Shown here: positions 7,684 to 16,293 of the stretch, in pieces
How positions within the stretch are numbered: the stretch's first letter is position 1
Layout: each line of letters starts with the position of its first letter
From: Aeromicrobium sp. 9AM
GTDB taxonomy: Bacteria > Actinomycetota > Actinomycetes > Propionibacteriales > Nocardioidaceae
Length of the DNA stretch: 64,000 bases
Direction of reading: 5' to 3'
Assembly (NCBI RefSeq): GCF_902506105.1
Contig: NZ_LR733304.1
Span: forward strand, 248,001-312,000
The notes under the pieces: generated by a model
What the model was told of the DNA's origin: nothing
What the model saw: the letters and a program-made list of their open reading frames with translations, nothing else
Databases searched by the model: none
Made by a program: the position numbers and the translations under genes

Positions 7684-9786
7684 ATGCTCCGAGCACGCCG
7701 ACAGCGTCCGGCTGCGGTGCGTGAGGACCACGGGCGGATGCTCCGGCTCGACATCGAGGGGATGCGGGCGATCGCCGTCGGTGTCGTGCTGGCCTTCCAT
7801 GCCGGCCTGCCGTGGTTCGCCGGTGGGTTCGTGGGCGTCGACGTGTTCTTCGTGCTGTCGGGCTTCCTCATCACGGGCCTGCTGGCGCGCGAGGTCGCCC
7901 TCACCGGGCGCGTGCGAATCGGCAACTTCTGGGCCCGGCGGGTCAAGCGCCTGCTGCCGGCCAGTGCGACGGTGCTCGCGTTCTCGGCACTCGTGACGTA
8001 CGTGTGGCTGCCGATCACGCAGCGGGAGGACTTCGGCGGCGACATCGTCTCGGCGGCCCTGTACGTCGTCAACTGGCGCCTGGCCGACCGCTCGGTCGAC
8101 TACCTGGCCGAGGACGTCGGCGCCTCACCGGTGCAGCACTACTGGTCGCTCTCGGTCGAGGAGCAGTTCTACGTCATCTGGCCGCTGCTCATGGTGGTGG
8201 TCGCGGTCGTGGCAGCCAAACGGTGGAAGGTCGGCGCATTCGGCGTGCTGGGACTCGTCACCGTCACCTCGTTCGCCTGGTCGGTCGAGCAGTCCCACAG
8301 CAACCCGGGCACGGCGTTCTTCGTCTCGACGACCCGCATCTGGGAGCTCGGCATCGGTGCGCTGCTCGCCCTGTCGGCGACCCGCGTCAGCCGTCTGCCC
8401 GGCGCGCTTCGGGCGATCGGCGGCTGGGGCGGCATCGCCGCGATCGCCTACGCGACGCTGTTCTTCGACGGGTCGACGACCTGGCCCGGGGTCAACGCTC
8501 TCGTCCCGACCCTCGGCGCCGCGTTGATGATCGCGAGTGGCATCACGGCGGCGCCGTACTCGCCGCAGCGTCTGCTCAGCGCGCGACCGATGGTGTGGAT
8601 CGGCGGGCTGTCGTACTCGATCTATCTGTGGCACTGGCCGATGCTGGTCGCCGCCCAGGCGAAGTACCCTGACCTGCGGCTGCGCTGGACCGTGCTGTTG
8701 ATGATCCTGTCGATCGTGCCCGCCTGGTTCTGCCACAAGCTGATCGAGAACCCGATCCGCTTCGGCACCCCGTTCAAGCCCACGAGTCGTGCCCTCGGTA
8801 TCGGGGCCGCTCTGACCGCACTGGGCGTCGGGATCGGCTTCGCTCTGAACGCCTCGGTGGCCGTCGGCACGGTCGAGAAGGCCGCGCCGGCCGACAGCCC
8901 CGGTGCGGCAGCGCTCGACGACCCCGCCAATGCAGGTGTCGTGTGGAGCGACATCAAGGCGGTCGACAAGATGCGGCCGCTGGCGTTTCAGGCCACGAAG
9001 GACAGGCCACCGCAGTACGACAACCGCCGCGAGTGCCAGGTCCTGGACGGCAGCAGCGAGCCGGTCGAGTGTGACTTCGGCGACCGCGCGGGTGCCCACA
9101 CCGTCGTGATCGTGGGCGACTCGAAGATGGTCCAGTGGCAGACCGCGCTGAGCTCGATCGCGAAGGACCAGAACTGGAAGCTCGTCCAGTTCGCCAAGTC
9201 GGCCTGTGCGTTCGCAGACATCAGCACCGGCAACGCCGACGGGGACAACTGTCGGGCATGGGGGAAGGCGACCATGGCACGGATCCTCGACATGAAGCCC
9301 GACCTCGTCATCGTGTCCAACCGACACGGCACCGCAGCACCTCAGCACGCCAGGAACACGTCGAGACGTTCCCGTGAGGCCATGGTCGACGGCCTCGCCA
9401 ACTACTGGAAGAGGGTCACGGACGCTGGGATCCCGCTCGTGTCCTTGGAGGACAATCCGCTGCCTCCGGAGGACCGGCTGGTCTACGAGTGCGTGGCCCG
9501 GCATCCGCAGGAGCTCAACCGGTGCTCGTTCGACCGCAAGCGGGCGATCGAGGAATCCGGCGCGCCGTCGCAGCGCGCGGCCGCCGAGCGCGTACCCGGG
9601 GTGAAGACAGTCGACCTGTCCGGCACGATCTGCCCTGACCGGGATCGCTGTCCGGCGGTCATCGGCAACGTCCTGGTCTATCGACAGGGCAGCCATCTGA
9701 CCACCACCTTCGTCGACAGTGCGAAGCCGCGCCTGTCCGCCGCTCTGTGGCGGGCCACCGACGGACTGTTCGGAGCCAACGCGTGA
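7684..9786 (+). CDS. OafA-type acyltransferase with SGNH domain, copy 1
   Basis: Integral membrane O-acyltransferase, ~700 aa, expected to acetylate surface sugars. The acyltransferase-3 domain covers ~20-370 with the catalytic-type His in VVLAFHAGLPWF and about ten membrane helices. The C-terminal SGNH-like domain has block I VVIVGDSKMVQWQTAL and block V CPAVIGNVLVYRQGSHLT. At block V the residue three before His is Gln, not the usual Asp of the D-x-x-H pair. The start is uncertain: ATG 7684 is chosen, with GTG 7717 and ATG 7738 also in frame. It is followed by a close paralogue (GTGA overlap). Confidence 0.85.
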   Translation: MLRARRQRPAAVREDHGRMLRLDIEGMRAIAVGVVLAFHAGLPWFAGGFVGVDVFFVLSGFLITGLLAREVALTGRVRIGNFWARRVKRLLPASATVLAFSALVTYVWLPITQREDFGGDIVSAALYVVNWRLADRSVDYLAEDVGASPVQHYWSLSVEEQFYVIWPLLMVVVAVVAAKRWKVGAFGVLGLVTVTSFAWSVEQSHSNPGTAFFVSTTRIWELGIGALLALSATRVSRLPGALRAIGGWGGIAAIAYATLFFDGSTTWPGVNALVPTLGAALMIASGITAAPYSPQRLLSARPMVWIGGLSYSIYLWHWPMLVAAQAKYPDLRLRWTVLLMILSIVPAWFCHKLIENPIRFGTPFKPTSRALGIGAALTALGVGIGFALNASVAVGTVEKAAPADSPGAAALDDPANAGVVWSDIKAVDKMRPLAFQATKDRPPQYDNRRECQVLDGSSEPVECDFGDRAGAHTVVIVGDSKMVQWQTALSSIAKDQNWKLVQFAKSACAFADISTGNADGDNCRAWGKATMARILDMKPDLVIVSNRHGTAAPQHARNTSRRSREAMVDGLANYWKRVTDAGIPLVSLEDNPLPPEDRLVYECVARHPQELNRCSFDRKRAIEESGAPSQRAAAERVPGVKTVDLSGTICPDRDRCPAVIGNVLVYRQGSHLTTTFVDSAKPRLSAALWRATDGLFGANA

Positions 9787-11894
9787 GCGCCGGACAGCTG
9801 GGCGCGGCCGCCCGGACCGACGACACGGTTCGCCAGGACCACGGGCGGATGCTCCGGCTCGACATCGAGGGGATGCGGGCGATCGCCGTCGGTGTCGTGC
9901 TGGCCTTCCATGCCGGCCTGCCGTGGTTCGCCGGGGGGTTCGTGGGCGTCGACGTGTTCTTCGTGCTGTCGGGCTTCCTCATCACGGGCCTGCTGGCCCG
10001 CGAGGTCTCCCGCTCCGGCCGCGTGGCGCTGGGACGCTTCTGGGCGCGACGCGCGCGTCGCCTGCTGCCCGCGAGCGCCACGGTCCTGCTGTTCTCGGCC
10101 GTCGTGACGTACGTGTGGCTGCCGATCACGCAGCGGGAGGACTTCGGCGGCGACATCGTGTCGGCGGCGCTGTATGTCGTCAACTGGCGCCTGGCCGACC
10201 GCTCGGTCGACTACCTGGCCGAGGACGTCGGCGCCTCACCGGTGCAGCACTACTGGTCGCTGTCGGTCGAGGAGCAGTTCTACCTCGTCTGGCCGGTCCT
10301 GATGCTCGTCGTCGCCCTCGTCGCTGCACGGCGGTGGCGGCTCGGCGCATTCACGCTGCTCGGCATCGTGACGGCGACGTCGTTCGTCTACTCCGTCCAG
10401 CAGTCCCACAGCAACCCGGGCACGGCGTTCTTCGTCTCGACGACCCGCATCTGGGAGCTGGGCGTCGGCGCCCTGCTGGCGCTCTCCGCGGCACGGTTCG
10501 CCCGCCTGCCCGCAGCGCTGCGCGCAGCGGCGGGCTGGCTCGGCCTGGCCGCGATCGCGTACGCCGTGCTCGCCTTCGACGGCTCGACGACCTGGCCGGG
10601 TGTCCACGTGCTGCTGCCGGTGCTGGGCGCAGCGGCGGTGATCGCGAGCGGGATCGCCGCGACCCCCGGCTCGCCGCAGCACCTGCTCAGCACGGCGCCG
10701 ATGGTGTGGGTCGGCGGCCTGTCGTACTCGCTCTACCTGTGGCACTGGCCGATCCTGATCGCCGCCCAGGCGAAGTACCCCGACCTGCGGCTGCGCTGGA
10801 CCGTGCTGCTGATGATCCTGTCGGTCGTCCCGGCCTGGCTGTGCCACACGTACATCGAGAACCCGGTCCGCTTCGGTACGCCGTTCAAGCCGACCTCCCG
10901 CGCGCTGGGCCTCGGAGCGGCGCTGACTGCCGTGGGCGTGGGGCTCGGCCTGGTGCTCAACGCTTCGGTCGGACTCGGCACCGTCGTCAAGGAGGCGCCC
11001 AAGGCCGACAGCATCGGGGCGCGTGCGCTGACCGATCCGGCCAACGCCGGCACGGTGTGGAGCGACATCAAGGCGGTCGACGAAATGCGCCCGCTCGCGG
11101 TCGACGCGCCCCAGGACCGTCCGCCCCAGTACGACGACCAGCCGGGTTGCCAGGTCGCCGTCGGCGATCCGAAGCCCAAGGTCTGCACGTTCGGCGACGC
11201 CAAGGCCAAGCGGACGGTCGTGCTGGTGGGCGACTCCAAGATCGTGCAGTGGCAGACGGCGCTGTCGGACCTCGGCAAGAAGGAGGGCTGGCGGATCCTG
11301 CAGATCACCAAGTCCGCCTGCTCGTTCACCGACGCCAACAACGCCGGCACGGACGAGAAGACCTGCCGGGAGTGGGGCCGGGCGGCTCTGAAGAAGATCC
11401 TCGAGCTCCACCCCGACCTGGTGATCTCGGGCCACCGTCGCGGCACCGCGCTGCCGGAGGGCAAGTCGGGCGAGGCCGCGCTGACCCAGGACGCCATGGT
11501 GCAGGGCACCGCGCGCTACTGGCGCCAGATCACCGACGCCGGCATCGCGCTGGTGACGCTGCTGGACAACCCCGAGCCGCTCACCCAGCCGGTGTACGAA
11601 TGCGTGGCCAAGCACCCCAAGGACCTGCCCCGGTGCGCGTTCGACAAGGCCAAGGGCATCGCCCGGTCCGGTGCGCCCGCGCAGCGCAAGGCCGCGGCGG
11701 AGGTGCCGGGCGTCGGGATCATCGACCTGACCAACGTCATCTGCCCCGACCGCACGCGCTGCGCCACGGTCATCGGCAACGTGCTGGTCTACCGGCAGGG
11801 CACCCACATCACCCGCACGTACGTCGACAGTGCCGAGCCGCAGCTCGCGGCAGAGCTGTTCCGCGCGACCAAGGGCCGCTTCGGCCACGAGTAG
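9783..11894 (+). CDS. OafA-type acyltransferase with SGNH domain, copy 2
   Basis: Tandem paralogue of the preceding gene, 703 aa, with the same layout: acyltransferase-3 domain (about 22-375, VVLAFHAGLPWF with His43) and an SGNH-like domain with VVLVGDSKIVQWQTAL and CATVIGNVLVYRQGTHIT. The Asp-to-Gln change before the last His is shared. GTG 9783 lies inside the stop of copy 1 (4-base overlap), which sets the start. Several DNA stretches of 58-100 bases are identical to copy 1 while the SGNH half has diverged, suggesting a duplication followed by gene conversion. The two enzymes may modify different positions or use different acyl groups. Confidence 0.86.
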   Translation: MSAGQLGAAARTDDTVRQDHGRMLRLDIEGMRAIAVGVVLAFHAGLPWFAGGFVGVDVFFVLSGFLITGLLAREVSRSGRVALGRFWARRARRLLPASATVLLFSAVVTYVWLPITQREDFGGDIVSAALYVVNWRLADRSVDYLAEDVGASPVQHYWSLSVEEQFYLVWPVLMLVVALVAARRWRLGAFTLLGIVTATSFVYSVQQSHSNPGTAFFVSTTRIWELGVGALLALSAARFARLPAALRAAAGWLGLAAIAYAVLAFDGSTTWPGVHVLLPVLGAAAVIASGIAATPGSPQHLLSTAPMVWVGGLSYSLYLWHWPILIAAQAKYPDLRLRWTVLLMILSVVPAWLCHTYIENPVRFGTPFKPTSRALGLGAALTAVGVGLGLVLNASVGLGTVVKEAPKADSIGARALTDPANAGTVWSDIKAVDEMRPLAVDAPQDRPPQYDDQPGCQVAVGDPKPKVCTFGDAKAKRTVVLVGDSKIVQWQTALSDLGKKEGWRILQITKSACSFTDANNAGTDEKTCREWGRAALKKILELHPDLVISGHRRGTALPEGKSGEAALTQDAMVQGTARYWRQITDAGIALVTLLDNPEPLTQPVYECVAKHPKDLPRCAFDKAKGIARSGAPAQRKAAAEVPGVGIIDLTNVICPDRTRCATVIGNVLVYRQGTHITRTYVDSAEPQLAAELFRATKGRFGHE

Positions 11895-11903
11895 GGCGTG
11901 CGG

Positions 11904-14069
11904 TCAGCTGATGCCGCGGGTCTCGATCAGGTCGTCGATCGCCGCGACGGCGCGTTGCGAGTTGTGCCGGTCGTGGAAGATGAACGTCTCCTCGACGCGT
12001 GCGGAGTACTCCGCCTCGCGTTCACACCCGTTGAGCACGTAGTGCTCGATCGCGTCGATCGTGCTCTCGACGTCGCGGGTGACCGGCCCGAAACCGTCCT
12101 CCTCGTGCGAGAACCATGAGGTGTGCGCATGGCCGCCGAAGTACTCGTCGTCGTCGAAGTGCGTGTAGATCAGCGGCGTGCCGAGGTAGGCGATGTCGAA
12201 GTGCACCGACGAGTGGTCGGTCAGGAACAGGTCGCACCGCCGCATGACGTCCTGGATGTCGGGTGCCGACCCGTCGAGCACCGTGAGCCGGTCGCCCGTG
12301 AGCGGCATCTGGGCCAGGTGCGCGTGCATGTTGTAGTGCGGCATGAACTCGAGCTGGTAGTCGTGCTCCTCGAGCAGCCGGCGCAGTCGCGGGCTGCCGA
12401 GGAAGTCCTGCATGAAGCGCTGGTAGGTCGACCCCTCGAACGGCACCTTGGTCGTCGTCTCGTCGCTGAACAGGCGCGGGACGAGGTACATCCGCCAGGT
12501 CGGCATGAACAGGATCGTGCGGGTCGGCGGGGTCGGCACCAGGGCGTCATAGCGGGGCAGGCCGGTCGGCACGATCTGCCGGTCGTACCCCGACGTCACC
12601 CGGGCCGCCTCGGTCTCGCGCCGGCTCGCGGTCAGGAACAGGTCGAACCCGGTCTGCTGCCGCTTGAGCACCTTGGGGTTCATGTGGATGCCGTGCTTGA
12701 GGTAGACCCGGAACGCGCCGACGCGCCAGGCGAAGTGCCGGACGTACAGCGCCTTGCTCCACTGCTGGGGCAGCATGTGGGTCAGCGAGTACGCGTTGAC
12801 GAGCACCGACGCGTGATACATCAGCAGCCGGTGGCGCAACGAGGAGTGCGCGACGACCCGGCCGAGCGCGGACATCTGGTCGTACTGGGCGCTGGCCCGG
12901 TCGATGACGTAGTAGACGTCGACGTCGGGGCGCTCGCGCGTGAGGTGCGCGAACAGGTGATAGCCGTTGTCACGGGCGGTGTCGGGCCGTTCGCCGACGA
13001 GCCAGATCGTGCGTCGCCAGAACATCGGGCGCGTCAGGGCGCGGATCGGCCGGGTCCAGGCGAACGGTCGCCGACGCAACATCCCGCCGAGGTCGCGACG
13101 CAGGACCGTGGCGCTCCAGCGCATCCTCGCCAGCGCAGCGGTCGCCGACTGGGTCACGAACTCGGCCCGGCCGGAGCCGTGGACGGGGAAGAACTGGAAG
13201 CGGCGGTCCCTCACGACGAGCGGGCGGGAGGCAGCCAGGGCTCCGGGTGCCGGCTTGACCGGCACGCGTACGTCCTCGCGCCCCGGAGGTGCGGCGAGCT
13301 TGATGTCGAGGGTCGCCTTGCCGAAGGGCAGGTCGTCGACCTGGAGATCGGCGATGAACCCGGTCCACCTCGTCAGGCCGGCCTCGATGCGCGGGGTCGG
13401 GCGGGCGTCGGCGCGGGCCACGACCGTGCCGGCGTCGTCGACCACCAACAGCTCCATGCCGTGATCGGGCGGCTCGACGCTGTCGGTCGCACCGCGCCGG
13501 CACATGCCGGTGATGCGCAGGACGGTGCCGCCCTCGAGCACGTCGATGCCGTCGAGCCGGGCCAGCAGGTTGCGGAGCGGCAGCATGTGGATGTAGCCGT
13601 CGAGGTCGGCCCGCCGTGCAGCGACGGCGTCCGCATGCTGCTGGTCGAGCCAACCCCGATAGGCGTCGGTGATGGTCCGCTCCGACCAGCCGATCGGCGT
13701 CAGGAGGGGGAACGGAGCGTCGGCGAGCCCGAACGACTCGACTGACTCGTGGCCGCGGTCGATGACCCGGTCGATCGTGCCCTGGCCGGCGATCGCCGCG
13801 TCGGTGAACATCACGAAGCGCGTGGAGACGGTCGGCAGCGCGGTGGCCACGGCCTGCTCGAGGGTCAGTGGCGTGCCGTCGGTGTCGATGACGGTGACCC
13901 ACGGAGCCGCCGCCTGGACCGCGTCGCGGTCGAGGTCGCCCGAACGTACGAGGAGCGAGACCGTGAACCGCGGGAACGCCTCGAGCGCGGCCAGTTCGGC
14001 CAGTCGCGGCAGCACGGGCGCCGAGCCTTGGTCCGAGACGATGACGACGGTCAGCTCCGGGGCGCTCAT
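11904..14069 (-). CDS. TagF/TagB-like CDP-glycerol glycerophosphotransferase
   Basis: Probable teichoic-acid-type polymerase or primase, 721 aa, adding glycerol-phosphate (or another CDP-alditol) units to a lipid-linked glycopolymer at the inner membrane face. Residues 1-170 look like a degenerate GT-A nucleotide-sugar fold (LTVVIVSDQGSAPVLPRL), 170-290 a beta-rich insert, and 350-715 the Glyphos_transf domain. The latter has YLKHGIHMNPK (catalytic-type His459), FMPHYNMH (His578) and LFLTDHSSVHFD (615-625). ATG 14069 overlaps the stop of the upstream 145-aa gene by 4 bases, so three minus-strand genes are translated as a coupled unit. It converges on the second acyltransferase gene with a 9-base gap. 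Confidence 0.82.
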   Translation of the reverse strand: MSAPELTVVIVSDQGSAPVLPRLAELAALEAFPRFTVSLLVRSGDLDRDAVQAAAPWVTVIDTDGTPLTLEQAVATALPTVSTRFVMFTDAAIAGQGTIDRVIDRGHESVESFGLADAPFPLLTPIGWSERTITDAYRGWLDQQHADAVAARRADLDGYIHMLPLRNLLARLDGIDVLEGGTVLRITGMCRRGATDSVEPPDHGMELLVVDDAGTVVARADARPTPRIEAGLTRWTGFIADLQVDDLPFGKATLDIKLAAPPGREDVRVPVKPAPGALAASRPLVVRDRRFQFFPVHGSGRAEFVTQSATAALARMRWSATVLRRDLGGMLRRRPFAWTRPIRALTRPMFWRRTIWLVGERPDTARDNGYHLFAHLTRERPDVDVYYVIDRASAQYDQMSALGRVVAHSSLRHRLLMYHASVLVNAYSLTHMLPQQWSKALYVRHFAWRVGAFRVYLKHGIHMNPKVLKRQQTGFDLFLTASRRETEAARVTSGYDRQIVPTGLPRYDALVPTPPTRTILFMPTWRMYLVPRLFSDETTTKVPFEGSTYQRFMQDFLGSPRLRRLLEEHDYQLEFMPHYNMHAHLAQMPLTGDRLTVLDGSAPDIQDVMRRCDLFLTDHSSVHFDIAYLGTPLIYTHFDDDEYFGGHAHTSWFSHEEDGFGPVTRDVESTIDAIEHYVLNGCEREAEYSARVEETFIFHDRHNSQRAVAAIDDLIETRGIS

Positions 14070-14503
14070 CGGCGGCCTCGCAGGCGCTGGAGCAGGGAGG
14101 GTCTGGCGGGCGGGCGCGGGACGGCCTCGACGACGCGTACGCGCGCCGGTGCGGGCAGAGCGGTGACGGTGACCTCCATGTGGGGGAGGGCGGCGGCGAT
14201 CGTGCCGACGGCTGCCTCGGGGTTGTTCGCGGGATCCACGAACTCGATGATCCCACCGGCCCCCAGCCGGCCTGCGGCGTAGTCGGCTGCCACGCGTATG
14301 GCCGTCGCGTCGGCCGCGTCGGCGAAGACCAGAGCGCGCTGGAACGGTGGCAGCACGCGAGGGTCGAACGTGCCGTCAGCGCGAGCGTGGACGACGACCA
14401 TCTGGTCGTACCGACGCTTGCGGAAGTCGTCGAGCTCGACCGGGCTGCTGGCGACCACCAGGGTCCGCGGTCCGCCCAGCCCGTCGGGGTGCACACCGCT
14501 CAT
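14066..14503 (-). CDS. unidentified 145-aa protein of the glycopolymer locus
   Basis: Not recognised. The predicted fold alternates strands and helices (TLVVASSPVELDDF..., QMVVVHA, RALVFADAADATAIRVAADYA, GGIIEFVDP), like a small Rossmann-type domain, with a Pro/Arg-rich C-terminus (VPRPPARPSLLQRLRGRR). ATG 14503 overlaps the upstream amidotransferase-like gene by 4 bases, and its own stop overlaps the TagF-like start by 4 bases. Its place between two polymer enzymes in a coupled operon suggests a helper or sensor role, but no function can be assigned. Confidence 0.75.
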   Translation of the reverse strand: MSGVHPDGLGGPRTLVVASSPVELDDFRKRRYDQMVVVHARADGTFDPRVLPPFQRALVFADAADATAIRVAADYAAGRLGAGGIIEFVDPANNPEAAVGTIAAALPHMEVTVTALPAPARVRVVEAVPRPPARPSLLQRLRGRR

Positions 14504-16173
14504 CGGCCCCACCACGGGGGAGTCGTCGAGGAGAGCCGTGACTCGTACGCCTCGAGCCAGCAGCTGAGCTGGATCAACCGGTGGCGCCAGGCGTCGGCCG
14601 GCTTGCCGTGCAGGTCCTCGACGTCCTCGGCAGTGAAGCCGTGGCCGATGAACCGGTCGAGCACACCGAGCCGCTCGGCGGTCCACGCCCGCGCCTCCGG
14701 ACCGTTGGTGCGGCGGCGTCCCCGGGCCGCCATCGCACCGGGATCGTTGGTCGACGGCAGGCTGGAGAGACCGGGCATGGCGGCCTCCAGCACCTGGCGG
14801 GAGAGGGCGCCGCTGGCCTTGGCCTCGGCCGGGATCGACATCGTCGCGGACGTCACCGCGGGATGCAGGAACGGCGTCACGACCTCGACCCCGGTCGCCA
14901 GCAGCTTGAAGGGGGCGAGGCCGACGCCGCTCATGATCCGGCTGCGCAGCACGGCGATCCGGCCCTCGTTGGGATGACCTTCGACCCCCTGCCTGGAGGC
15001 CTCGACGTCGGGCCGCATGCGCTGCTCCAGCTCGTCACGGACTGACTCGGTCGCACCAGGCAGCCCGAGCGCGGGCCGCCGGTCGAGCTTGCGCCACAGC
15101 TCGTCGCTGACGTCGGCCGGCTCGGCCGTGAAGAGCCGTCGGTTGGCGTACGCGTTCTTGAGCTGGGTGTCGCCGGCGAACCCGTCGATCACCGGCAGGC
15201 CGCGTGCCATCAGGACGCCGGCGGCCGGGCCGAACCAGCTGTGCTCCCAGCTCTCGTACTCCAGGAGTGCCATGGTCCTTGCGGTGTAGGCCGGGTTGGC
15301 GCTGCGATCAGGGTGGATGATCTCTTGCGTCATGCCGAGGAGCTGCGCCAGCGTGGTCGCGTAGGTCACGTCGGGATCGACGTTCTCGGTGTGCTTGGAC
15401 GTCGTGAGCGCCAGGAACGCCTCGGGGCCGAACTGCTCGCCGGCTATCGCGCCGAGCAGTCGTGAGTCCCAGCCACCGGTCAACGGGAGCGAGGCCAGGT
15501 AGTCACCGTCCGGTGCACCCTCGGCCAGCACGGGGTGCTCGGTCAGGGCGGTGCGCAGCCCGTCGACGATCTCCCCGGGAGCGGCGGGGGAGCGCTCCTC
15601 GCTGATGAACCGGTGGGCGTCCAGCCCGGTCGAGAACGTGCCGGTCGTGACGTCGAGGCGATGGTGCTCGCCACCTCGCAGCCGGCGAACCTGCAGGAAC
15701 GGCGTGCGCCCGTTGATCGGGTTGTTGGACGTCAGGATCGAGGCCCAGGCGTCCCAGTCGGGATCGAGCGGGCCCTCCAGCAGGTCGAGCAGTGCCTCCG
15801 ACGTCGTCGAGAACGCCAGCGTCGTGGAATCGAGCCACGCGACGTACAACGCCTGGTTGCCCCAGCTGGACGTGTGCAGGACGACCTCGTCCGCCGTGAC
15901 CGCGACGCCGACAGCAACCGTCTCGTGCATGGCCTGCTGCCAGCCCGAGACAGGACCGGCCTGGCCCTGCCCCGACCAGTGGATCCCGCGGGCACCGGGT
16001 CCGGTCCACGAGTGCGTACGGCCACGGCTCAGGAGCAGGAGGTGCGGGTCGGCGAGCTCGTGCTCGACCCACCCCGGGTGCTCGCCGACGATCCTCTGGC
16101 GCAACCCGCGAGGGATGGTGCCGACAAGGCCGATCACACGGGGCTCGGCGAGCCGGGCGGTCTGATCGGGCAT
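14500..16173 (-). CDS. asparagine-synthase-like amidotransferase
   Basis: 557-aa protein of the asparagine synthetase superfamily. The C-terminal half has the ATP-pyrophosphatase P-loop variant LPLTGGWDSRLLGAI, corresponding to the family SGGxDS motif. The N-terminal half resembles the class II glutaminase fold but starts MPDQ with no Cys2, so it probably does not hydrolyse glutamine itself. ATG 16173 is chosen because TAGCCT at 16181-16186 ends 7 bases upstream (leaderless type); an open extension to 16293 has no support. In surface-polysaccharide loci such proteins amidate uronic acids or aminoacyl groups. With WecB and the dehydrogenase nearby, ManNAcA is a possible target (inference). Confidence 0.78.
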   Translation of the reverse strand: MPDQTARLAEPRVIGLVGTIPRGLRQRIVGEHPGWVEHELADPHLLLLSRGRTHSWTGPGARGIHWSGQGQAGPVSGWQQAMHETVAVGVAVTADEVVLHTSSWGNQALYVAWLDSTTLAFSTTSEALLDLLEGPLDPDWDAWASILTSNNPINGRTPFLQVRRLRGGEHHRLDVTTGTFSTGLDAHRFISEERSPAAPGEIVDGLRTALTEHPVLAEGAPDGDYLASLPLTGGWDSRLLGAIAGEQFGPEAFLALTTSKHTENVDPDVTYATTLAQLLGMTQEIIHPDRSANPAYTARTMALLEYESWEHSWFGPAAGVLMARGLPVIDGFAGDTQLKNAYANRRLFTAEPADVSDELWRKLDRRPALGLPGATESVRDELEQRMRPDVEASRQGVEGHPNEGRIAVLRSRIMSGVGLAPFKLLATGVEVVTPFLHPAVTSATMSIPAEAKASGALSRQVLEAAMPGLSSLPSTNDPGAMAARGRRRTNGPEARAWTAERLGVLDRFIGHGFTAEDVEDLHGKPADAWRHRLIQLSCWLEAYESRLSSTTPPWWGR

Positions 16174-16293
16174 GGTGCGCAGGCTACCGGGCCGCGACTC
16201 GGCTGATCTCGGGCGGAGGACCGGTGGCGGGCTGCGGCGAGCACGGTCACGCCGATTCGGGGCCTGACATCGTGCGGGATAGCGTAGGAGCAT
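16174..16293. promoter_or_regulatory. divergent leaderless promoters of wecB and the amidotransferase operon
   Basis: A 120-base gap between divergent starts. On the minus strand TAGCCT (16186-16181) ends 7 bases before ATG 16173. On the plus strand TAGCGT (16280-16285) ends 8 bases before ATG 16294, with AGGAG inside that spacer. Both fit transcripts beginning at or within a couple of bases of the start codon. Shared control of the two arms of the locus is plausible. Confidence 0.5.

Noticed and set aside
16174..16293. N-terminal extension of the amidotransferase-like gene to 16293
   Set aside because: The extra 40 residues are Arg/Pro-rich and run through the promoter gap. A -10 hexamer 7 bases before ATG 16173 gives a better start.
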